Below, piece after piece: positions 50,108-58,500 of a DNA stretch of 64,000 bases (its first letter is position 1; each line of letters opens with the position of its first letter). The translations under genes were made by a program, and so were the position numbers. The notes beneath the pieces were generated by a model. It did not search any database, was not told the origin of the DNA, and saw only the letters and a list, made by a program, of their open reading frames with translations. Source of the stretch: Ignavibacteria bacterium (GTDB lineage: Bacteria; Bacteroidota; Ignavibacteria; Ignavibacteriales; Melioribacteraceae); contig WPAE01000021.1 of assembly GCA_009773205.1 (NCBI GenBank), forward strand, positions 62,001 to 126,000. The letters are read 5' to 3'.

Positions 50108-51943
50108 ATGTCAGTAGCGGCAGAAAAATATGGCAAGTCCGTAATCGGCAGTGAAATGCAGATTACCAGCTTTAATAAACTTGGGAGAGATCAGTTTCAA
50201 ATAATGCTGCGCGGCGAAAGCGACCAGATTACTCTAATTAAGGAAAGCATTAGATTTTTTTCACTTGATCTGCCAGCCGAGATTAAAGAAATATTTATTT
50301 CTTACAACGAAGCGCCACTATTCTGGATTTTCGAATCCTCGTTATTAAACCAAATCGAAGAATTTATGAAGTTTAATTTCAAAGGCGGCGCCTATGCAGA
50401 GCTTCATAAACAAACAAAAGAGAACTACTCTCGCTGGGCAACCACAAAACTAAAAAGTGAAAAAGAATACTATTCTACTACAACAATAAATTTTATTGAA
50501 AGAGATGTGAATAAGCATAACTTCTTCAAGATGATTTTGAAAGGAATAATATTTACTTATCAAAGTACCTATTACAACCCATCAAAAGCGCTTGAACTAT
50601 TTGCCAACACATTTGAACTTGTAAACACTCTTAGATTAAACGAACAAACTAAATCTGAAATAAAATATATACTAAAACTTTATACTGGTTTTGTTTATCT
50701 AAAAGAAAGTGATAACGAAAACGCAAGCTCTGCCTTCAAAGACGCTTTGGAAGTAAAACCTCAAGGATGTACAGCTAAAATTTATGCCGCTCTAACAGAA
50801 GTAAATATGGGCAGCGTTGACTTAGCTGCTTATTATCTTAAAGAAGTTTTATCTTATGATATTCAAAGACTTAGCATTGCACTTAAAACAAATAACGTGG
50901 GAATGTTTAATTACTTTTTTAAGAATGCGTTTATCTATAATGTTTTTTATTACAAAGATTTCGCAAAAGCTGTTGATTCAATTCAGATCATTCTCAATGA
51001 GTACCGTCCTTTGGAAGCAAACCTTCTAGAAAAATGTAGGGAAGATTTGGAGAAGATTAAAAAAAGAAAGTTGGATGAATACTACGATGACGAGATAATT
51101 AAAACACTGGCTTTTGCAGATAAAATTTTTCAGCTTTATGCAAAATCTAAAAGTACACTATTGTTAGCTGCATATCCTGAGTTTAAGAGAAAACTAAATT
51201 CTATTGTTGATAGTATTGTTTTTAAAATAAAAGATAAGTTTTATAAAGAAGTTAAAGAAAGTCTAAACTCATTCGATTTGGTAATTAAGGACAACTTAAG
51301 CGCCGAAAAGCATTTGATGGAAGAGCTTGAAAATTTCAAAACAAAATCTAAAGAAATACTTAGTAATACAATTAATACTGTTCAAAATAGTTTTGATTCT
51401 GATGCAAAAGCAATAGAGGCAAGAATTGAAAATCTGCCGAATATAGATAAATACAATCCACGTATTTCTTTAGCTAACAATATGACTTATAATACAATAA
51501 TAGCTTTGGTAGTTTTCGTTATTGGGGGAATGAGCAGTTATTCAAACAGATTTGTTGATAATACTTCTGAATTCAATTCTCTCTTTGCTCAGGTTCTTGT
51601 TTCAGGGTCTAAATGGGGAGCAATTAGTTTTCTTTTAGGAGTGATTATTTCACTTGTAATAACAGGCGTAATTCTGCTTGAACGCTTCGATATAAAATCG
51701 AATCTTCAGAAAAGACTAAATCTTCTTAGATTAGAAAAAGAAAGTGCAATTGCAGAACTAAAAGAAGCCAGCCGGCATAAAGAAAAAATTATGATTGAAA
51801 GCATGACAAGCAGCATTCAGGCGCATAAAAAGAGAGTTGAGGAAACCAATGAGATTAGAGCCGTTGCAGAAAAGGAACGAATGAATGCCGCCAATCTTAA
51901 AATAGAAGAATTAACTGCAGATTTAGTGAAGATACTCGCGTAA
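50108..51943 (+). CDS. large membrane-anchored protein with TPR-like middle, unknown function
   Basis: 611 residues. Residues 1-120 have no recognised fold; about 140-310 are helical with a TPR-like stretch (IKYILKLYTGFVYLKESDNE, FKDALEVKPQGCTAKIYAAL). A long coiled coil (about 340-450) leads to two membrane helices, about 460-477 (MTYNTIIALVVFVIGGM) and 500-525 (GAISFLLGVIISLVITGVIL), then a second coil of charged residues to the end. It closes the signalling operon, eight bases after the kinase. It might be a scaffold or a bacterial dynein-like motor accessory; that is speculation. Confidence 0.6.
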   Translation: MSVAAEKYGKSVIGSEMQITSFNKLGRDQFQIMLRGESDQITLIKESIRFFSLDLPAEIKEIFISYNEAPLFWIFESSLLNQIEEFMKFNFKGGAYAELHKQTKENYSRWATTKLKSEKEYYSTTTINFIERDVNKHNFFKMILKGIIFTYQSTYYNPSKALELFANTFELVNTLRLNEQTKSEIKYILKLYTGFVYLKESDNENASSAFKDALEVKPQGCTAKIYAALTEVNMGSVDLAAYYLKEVLSYDIQRLSIALKTNNVGMFNYFFKNAFIYNVFYYKDFAKAVDSIQIILNEYRPLEANLLEKCREDLEKIKKRKLDEYYDDEIIKTLAFADKIFQLYAKSKSTLLLAAYPEFKRKLNSIVDSIVFKIKDKFYKEVKESLNSFDLVIKDNLSAEKHLMEELENFKTKSKEILSNTINTVQNSFDSDAKAIEARIENLPNIDKYNPRISLANNMTYNTIIALVVFVIGGMSSYSNRFVDNTSEFNSLFAQVLVSGSKWGAISFLLGVIISLVITGVILLERFDIKSNLQKRLNLLRLEKESAIAELKEASRHKEKIMIESMTSSIQAHKKRVEETNEIRAVAEKERMNAANLKIEELTADLVKILA

Positions 51944-51979
51944 TCCATCAAGTTTTTCACCACAAGTAAACAGCTTATC

Positions 51980-52008
51980 GGCTAAAACCAACTGGCTAAT
52001 ATTAGCCT
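51980..52008. promoter_or_regulatory. palindrome and half-site upstream of the glycosylation locus
   Basis: GGCTAATATTAGCC (51994-52007) is a perfect 14-bp palindrome, and GGCTAAAACCA (51980-51990) lies beside it. The same palindrome type stands before flgB (8495-8510) and, weaker, before fliL (20827-20859). It is in the only sizeable gap between the signalling genes and the radical SAM gene. Confidence 0.55.
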
Positions 52009-52052
52009 GTATTATAAACATCACCACTAATGATATAAAAACTTTCAGAAAA

Positions 52053-53249
52053 GTGCTTAGTACACAACTAAGTTATGGTATAGATATTGTGTTAAATTCA
52101 AAAAAATGGTGCGCTATTATTCCAATAAAGACAAATAGTAGAAAGCTATTGTTAACAACAAGACGCTGGCACACGAATACATTAAACTCAAATCCACTTG
52201 GAGTTTATGATATTGCCAGTTATGCTAGAAATTACGGTTACAAGGTAGATGTGTACTACATAGACAAAATACCATTAACTAATAAGTACGACATAATTGG
52301 GTTATCTGTCTTTGAATCTGAAAACAACTTTGTATTTGAGGATATTCGGTTTTTGCAAAGTGCCTTCCCGCAAACTAAATTGGTTGTTGGAGGCAGATGG
52401 ACAAAGCATATAGATGAAGAAACAAAACATTGGTTTATGCAAAATGATGTGGAACTGTGGACAGAAGAGGGGGAAAAGTATTTCAATCAAAACCAAGAAA
52501 TTGATTATGAAAACTATCCAGGCTGGTATAAGAAAGATTTATTAACTACGCACGCTAATGGAAGAAATGTGATGAGCTCACGAGGCTGCCCGTTTCACTG
52601 CTATTTCTGCCATAATCCAGAAAAGCAAATATTCAACTTTAATTCGCGATACACTGCTGATAATATTCAACTGCTGCTCGAGCAAAATGTTAATGAGATT
52701 TTCTTTGTGGATGACATATTCACATTGAAAGAAAGCCATATGCTTGATATTTATTATGATTTGAAAAAGAGGTATCTCAATATACTTGGTAGGAATCTTT
52801 TTTTTACTCATGTAAATCTTGTAAACGAAAGCAAAGCCGAAGTGATGAAGAAATTCAAACCAAGTGAAGTTCAAATTGGGTTGGAATCCGGTGATGATAG
52901 AATGCTGAGCTTAATCGGTAAATCATTTAATACAAATAAGGCGTATGAAAAAGTAAAACTGCTTTCTAACTTTGTGCCTGTTAATGGTTTATTCCTTATT
53001 GGCTATCCAGGCGAAACTCTAGAAAGCCTTAATAACACACTTAGCTTTGTGCAAAACCTTAATCCTTTTCTTTCCAAAAAGTGGGTCAGTCTATATCAAC
53101 CAATTAAAAATACAGTGGGGTACTTCAAGTCTCTTACAGAAGGAAAATTTTATGGCGAACTAACCAATAATTCGACTGTACATTACGTTCCTGAGGGGCT
53201 ATTGGCTGAAGATTTATTGCGGTATCGTGATTTAATAATGCAAACTTAG
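52053..53249 (+). CDS. radical SAM protein with B12-binding-like N-terminal domain
   Basis: Up to 398 residues from the GTG at 52053; the conserved part starts at KLLLTTRRWHTNTLNSNPLG, so starts at 52089 (GTG) or 52149 (TTG) are possible and none has a strong ribosome site. Residues about 30-150 resemble a cobalamin-binding domain of B12-type radical SAM enzymes (YDIASYARNYGYKVDVYYID, YDIIGLSVFE). The cluster motif SSRGCPFHCYFCHNPE (Cys179, 183, 186) and IQLLLEQNVNEIFFVDDIFT, VQIGLESGDDRMLSL and GLFLIGYPGETLESLNNTLS are complete. Enzymes of this class modify sugars, lipids or peptides; the substrate is unknown. First gene of the glycosylation locus. Confidence 0.85.
   Translation: MLSTQLSYGIDIVLNSKKWCAIIPIKTNSRKLLLTTRRWHTNTLNSNPLGVYDIASYARNYGYKVDVYYIDKIPLTNKYDIIGLSVFESENNFVFEDIRFLQSAFPQTKLVVGGRWTKHIDEETKHWFMQNDVELWTEEGEKYFNQNQEIDYENYPGWYKKDLLTTHANGRNVMSSRGCPFHCYFCHNPEKQIFNFNSRYTADNIQLLLEQNVNEIFFVDDIFTLKESHMLDIYYDLKKRYLNILGRNLFFTHVNLVNESKAEVMKKFKPSEVQIGLESGDDRMLSLIGKSFNTNKAYEKVKLLSNFVPVNGLFLIGYPGETLESLNNTLSFVQNLNPFLSKKWVSLYQPIKNTVGYFKSLTEGKFYGELTNNSTVHYVPEGLLAEDLLRYRDLIMQT
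52076..52091 (+). promoter_or_regulatory. possible sigma-54 promoter before the radical SAM gene
   Basis: TGGTATAGATATTGTG keeps GG, the ten-base spacing and TTG of the -12 element but has GT for GC. It is nearly the same as the fliA-block promoter (TGGTATA start). The predicted transcript begins near 52102, which would require a start codon later than the longest frame, e.g. the TTG at 52149. Confidence 0.4.
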
Positions 53250-53251
53250 AG

Positions 53252-54121
53252 GTGGAAGTGAAAGTTAAAAACAGACTTGAATTTGGAAATTATTTTAATG
53301 AATTGGGATTCATGGGCAATGGAGCAGAAATAGGTGTTCAGAGAGGAGATTTCTCGGCTGTAATAAGAAATACTTGGAAATCGGGTTCGTTATATCTAAT
53401 TGATAGATGGATTTATGATGTTGATTATTATGATGTAGCACGGTTAACATATCGGGAGCAGCTTAATAATTACCTTTATGTTGTTAATAGATTTGCTGAG
53501 GATTATAGTGTAAAAATATTTAGAATGGATTCTGTTGAAGCTACCATTCATTTCCCAGACCAATTTTTTGATTGGATTTATATTGATGCCGATCACTCGT
53601 ATGCGGGTTGTAAGAGAGATTTGAACGCTTGGTATAGAAAACTAAAATGCGGTGGTTTTTTTTGCGGACACGATTATTTGGATGGAATTATACCAGCAGG
53701 AAATTTTGGGGTTAAATCGGCAGTGGATGAGTTTGTTAAAGATATTAACGCTAATCTTTACATAACAGAAGAAGAAGAATGGAAATCATGGTACTTCGTA
53801 AAGCCGGGCGTTCTCAACGAAAATATTGAGGAGGGTCTGTCTTCAGAGATAGAGTCTAAAATGGTTTTGATCACTAAAGCGGAAAAACTTATTGAAAACG
53901 GTGACTACCAGAACGCTAAAACTTTAATTGACAGAATTTTGATGCAAAATCCATTAGACATTGATGCACTAAATGATCTATCTGTGATTTTAATATTAAC
54001 ACAAGATTTCATCGAAGCTGAAAAAAGAATTCAGATAGTTTTAGGCATTGATAATACAAATGAAATTGCGCTTGGAAACCTTAAATATCTGATTGAACAA
54101 AAAAATAATACGGAAATGTGA
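53252..54121 (+). CDS. class I SAM methyltransferase with TPR tail
   Basis: 289 residues (287 if the GTG at 53258, better spaced from AGAGG, is used). Motif I is GNGAEIGVQRGDFSAVIRNT, with LYLIDRW as motif II and FDWIYIDADHSYAGCKRDLN as the motif IV region of the Methyltransf_24 family; GGFFCGHDYLDG follows. Residues 200-285 form TPR-like helices (LIENGDYQNAKTLIDRILMQ, ALNDLSVILILTQDFIEAEK). It probably methylates a sugar in the glycan made by the neighbouring enzymes. Two bases after the radical SAM gene. Confidence 0.83.
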   Translation: MEVKVKNRLEFGNYFNELGFMGNGAEIGVQRGDFSAVIRNTWKSGSLYLIDRWIYDVDYYDVARLTYREQLNNYLYVVNRFAEDYSVKIFRMDSVEATIHFPDQFFDWIYIDADHSYAGCKRDLNAWYRKLKCGGFFCGHDYLDGIIPAGNFGVKSAVDEFVKDINANLYITEEEEWKSWYFVKPGVLNENIEEGLSSEIESKMVLITKAEKLIENGDYQNAKTLIDRILMQNPLDIDALNDLSVILILTQDFIEAEKRIQIVLGIDNTNEIALGNLKYLIEQKNNTEM

Positions 54122-54128
54122 GGTTGTC

Positions 54129-55562
54129 TTGACTATTTGCTTTGCTTCTAGAGAATGTTTTCCGGCATATTATGGCGGAATTGGCTCTCATTTTTACTTT
54201 CAGATGAAAATGCTAAAAGAGAATGGGCATAAAGTAGTTTTTGTAACTCATAAGTATCAGAATGCAAACATAGATGAAATGATTAAATATTATGAAGGCA
54301 TTGAAGTTGTATTTGTAAATAGCTCCAGGCAATTCTTTCCAACCCACGAAAACTTGAATAACTCACATTTGTTGTGGCTTTCGATCCATGATTTAATAGC
54401 TACAGAAGGATACCAATTCGATTTTATAATATTTCCGGATTGTGGAGGGGAAGGTTTTTTTACTATTCTGGCAAACACGATATATGGATTGTATAATTAC
54501 TCAAAGGTACTAATCGAAATAGAAGGACCGATGAAAGATGTAGCTGTTAGGAACAAAAACATTTTAGACGAACACTATGAGTTAACAAAACTTATTGAGG
54601 AATACTGTTTCAATAACTGTTACTATTTTACATCTCCAACCAAAATAATGATTAATGAACTGCATGATTATCTAAACAATAATAAAAGTGAATTTGCTAT
54701 TGTACCCAATTTAGTGAACCCTAATTTTTTAGAGAATAATAATGAGGCTTCTCACAAAGAAAAGAATATTTTCTTTTTGGGAAGATTAGAGTACAGAAAG
54801 GGGCCGGATTTGTTGATTGAGGCTTTCTCAGAAATTATTGAAGAGTATCATGGAAGTCTTCTTAAATTAAAGTTTGCCGGAAGAGACCAGTATTGGAGCG
54901 ACTATAATAAAACATTTATGCAAAATTGGAAACATATTATAAAAGATAATAACAGTATAGAGTTCTTGGAGTTTTTAAGCCACAATGATTTAGAAAAAGT
55001 TTTTTCTTCTACTTGGGTTGCGGTATTTCCTTCAAGATGGGAGCCTTTCGGAAATGTGGCGCTTGAAGCTATGTTAGCCGGAGTTCCGGTTGTAGTACCA
55101 AAAGGAACCGGGCTTGAAGAAATTGTAGGAGATAATTATAAGTACACTTTTGAAGCAGGCAACAAATTAAGCTTAGCAAAAACTTTAAGAAGTATTCTTG
55201 AGCTGAGCGATGAAGAACATAAAATTCTTTCGAATAAAGTTAAACAAACAGGACGTGAACTTTTGCTGAACTCGCAAGAGGTTTTTGTGAATTTTCTTAC
55301 AAAAAACTATGCTGATAAAAAAGAAGCGCACATATCATCATCGGCAGATAAAATATTCGAAATATTTCATTCGTTCGCTCTACTCGGCGGAGATAACCAT
55401 CAACGTTATGATAATTTATATAAGGACTACTCTAAAATTAATGAGTTATACCAGCAGAAATCTAAAGAGTATGCCGAAATCGAAAAACGTTTTGAAATAA
55501 TTAATAGGGAAAATCTGTTAATGAAAGAATATCTAAGAACTATTCAAATCGGAAAGAGTTAA
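54129..55562 (+). CDS. GT4-type glycosyltransferase
   Basis: I start at the TTG 54129, which has GAGG five bases upstream and gives MTICFASRECFPAYYGGIGS; a frame from 54093 would run deep into the methyltransferase gene. 477 residues with two Rossmann domains: GGIGSHFYFQMKMLKENGHK early, FFLGRLEYRKGPDLLIEAFS as the start of the second half, and VAVFPSRWEPFGNVALEAML with AGVPVVVPKGTGLEE, the E-x7-E nucleotide-sugar site of GT4. A short coiled coil ends the protein. It should add a hexose from a nucleotide sugar with retention of configuration. Confidence 0.88.
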   Translation: MTICFASRECFPAYYGGIGSHFYFQMKMLKENGHKVVFVTHKYQNANIDEMIKYYEGIEVVFVNSSRQFFPTHENLNNSHLLWLSIHDLIATEGYQFDFIIFPDCGGEGFFTILANTIYGLYNYSKVLIEIEGPMKDVAVRNKNILDEHYELTKLIEEYCFNNCYYFTSPTKIMINELHDYLNNNKSEFAIVPNLVNPNFLENNNEASHKEKNIFFLGRLEYRKGPDLLIEAFSEIIEEYHGSLLKLKFAGRDQYWSDYNKTFMQNWKHIIKDNNSIEFLEFLSHNDLEKVFSSTWVAVFPSRWEPFGNVALEAMLAGVPVVVPKGTGLEEIVGDNYKYTFEAGNKLSLAKTLRSILELSDEEHKILSNKVKQTGRELLLNSQEVFVNFLTKNYADKKEAHISSSADKIFEIFHSFALLGGDNHQRYDNLYKDYSKINELYQQKSKEYAEIEKRFEIINRENLLMKEYLRTIQIGKS

Positions 55563-55565
55563 AAA

Positions 55566-58500
55566 ATGGAAATGAAAATAAATACGATACCTACAGAATG
55601 CACACTGTATTTTACCGATGTATGTAACTTTAGTTGTGCCGGCTGCAGAAGGCAAACTGTTGATAAACCAGATCATAAAGAAATCACTTTGGAATTAGTA
55701 AAAAAGATACTCGATGAGTATCCTTCTCTCAAAGCTTTTTGCATAGCCGGCTATGGAGAACCAACGCTTGGAAAACATTTTCCGGAAGTTGTAAACTATC
55801 TTATTGATAATGATATGTATGTTGGAATTATTACTAACGGCTCTTATCCTGATAGACTGCTGCAACTGAAAAAAAAGCCTAACTATATATCTATCAGCTT
55901 ATATGGGTTTACTGATGAACAATACAAAAGCTATGTTGGGGCCGGAGTTTTTTCTAAAGTCATAGACAATTTTAAAAAGATAAAAGAAAAATTTGGGAAC
56001 GTAGGGTTTTCATATTTCTTGAATAAGGACAACTATAGAAGTTTGGATAAAGTGTTAGAGCTATGCGATGAGGTGCAGCCTGCGTTCCTAAATCTAGCAA
56101 ATTATTTAGCGTACGATTCAGTTGAAACAGAAGAAACGAAGAAAATTATTCAGACCACTGATGTGGATATTATTAAGTACATTGAAGAGCGATGCTGCAG
56201 CAGAAAATATATAAATGCCCGCCCTATTTATCTTGACGATTGCGATCTAAACTTCGAATGCTCATCCTACTCTAATTCTATCAATCTAGATGGTGAAGGG
56301 AATATTGGTGGATGCCAGCGTCAAATACCACCTAGCTTAACCTATGGCAATATATACTTAGAGGCAGATCCCTACAATAATTTTCAAATGCAGACGCAGC
56401 GAAAAAGAATTAACGACAATCAATATCCGCATCCTAATTGCAAAACTTGTTTTGGTCGTCATAACCCAAATAAAATTTGGCAGAAGGTAGATTCGCAGTT
56501 AAGCACGGCTAACATAGATGTAGCTATAATGCTGCTGTTTCATGAAAAAGTTGAACAAACAATCGAATGTATAAAAAGTTTTTTACCGTCCGAAAAAAAA
56601 ATATATGTCCTTAATAACAATAGTTCAAAAGACTCAACAATAAAACTAAAAAGTTTTTGTAAAAATTATAACCAAGTACAGATTTTTGACTCCGAGAAAA
56701 ACTTAGGGGTAAGTGTTGGTAGAAATTATTTGCTTCAACATACAAAAGAGGAATGGGCTTTCTTTGTTGATAACGATATTTATGTTACAAATGACGATTG
56801 GCTGCAAAAATTTTATGTGCATCAAAAAAACGAAAAACATGTCGAAGTATTTATTCCTCGCTTGTTTAACTTGCATGAAAACAGCTTTGTTACTTATTAC
56901 AACTGGAGTTTAGAAAACAATAAAATTAGTTATCTGGTACCGAATAATGGTTACCTAAGTAATTTCCCGGGCGGCGCATCAATTATCAATCGGAAAATTT
57001 TTATAAGACTTGGGCTTTACGATTCTGAGATGTTCGTAGGATTTGAAGATTTCGAGTTTGCTATCCGTGGACTTCTAAGTAATACTCCTGTTACAGCTAA
57101 ACTAATTGATGATATTGAATTAGTGCATGACCATAGAAAAACAGAAAACATTGTGGACAAACAAGCGGTTCTTGTTAGATACAATGAAGATTCTCACCAA
57201 AAATCTATCGGAAGAATTCAACAAAAATATCCAAACTTAAATTTTCAACACGAGTGGAGAAGCTGGGTAAAAGAGCAAAAGAGAAAGTTAATTAATCACG
57301 ACGAATATGATCTGTTTACATTAACTCCAGAATACAATTTTGGCGCAAGGACAAAAAACCGAATTCTAATAAATGCAGGCAAAAACATTTACCTAAAAGA
57401 ACTTACTAAAAATACTAAGGACAAATTAAATTCCTTTCTGTCAAAGAATAAGTTCGACAAAACAATCTTATTTCAACCACAAGAAGATAAAAGTAGATAT
57501 CGCGATATTAATTTTAGTTGTGAAGTGTCCTTTTTGTCATCTAAGGATTTAACTGATTTTAGCCGCACCAACGATATTAATGTGTTGCTTGAAAGAAGAG
57601 GAGAAAAAAGAGTAACAGAAAAAGATAAAGTTCTATTAATAATAGATCATCTTCTCGAAAAGCAGGAAGACCCGCGTATAATATTAAGGGCTGTTAAAAA
57701 AAATTTACTTTTGAATAAGGACAATAAAGTCAAGATACTTTCTCAAGGCAGAACTAAGCCCGGGATTGACTATCCCGAAGATGAAACATCATACCGTGAA
57801 TGGAAACTTAATGAACTAAAACTGCATCTTGCTTCAGGGGGTTTTGAAATAGTTGATTCAGAAGAGAACGATTTATCTACCATTTTAATTACAATTTCTC
57901 TGCAAACTGAAAAATATAAGGGCTATCTAAAAGAGTTGAATCTGCCTGAAATTAATATGCATTACCTAATTTGCAGCAACGAACACGGTAAAGCAAAGCT
58001 AACTGGCGGAATAGGTTCTTATATAGAGGAAGCGCAAAAATTATTTAAAAGAAATGAGTTTGGAGTGTTTCTTGTTAGCAAAGGAAATATGCTCCCAGAG
58101 AATAATATAATTTATAACGAAAGAATATTAACCTTTGATAAATTCTTTGATAACCAAGTAATAAACATGAATGAAACTGCCGAAATGCTTTTAAAAAGCA
58201 TGCAGGTTGTTCAATATATTTATCCTTATTTAAGCATAGTTGAAATACAAGATGTTGAAGGCTTTGGGTATAGAGTAGTGCAAGCTAAACAATCAGGATT
58301 GATTGCGAGCGAAATATTAATACAAATCGTATCGCATGGGTCTAAAATATATTTAGAAAATGCCTCGCAGAGATGGCTGCCAATAATCAATTATGATGTT
58401 ATTTACAAAGAAAAAATTGCTCTTGAAAATGCAGATAGATTGGCTTTCCCAACAAAGTTCATTAAAAAACTTTACATGGATGCCGGATATAACTTTCTTC

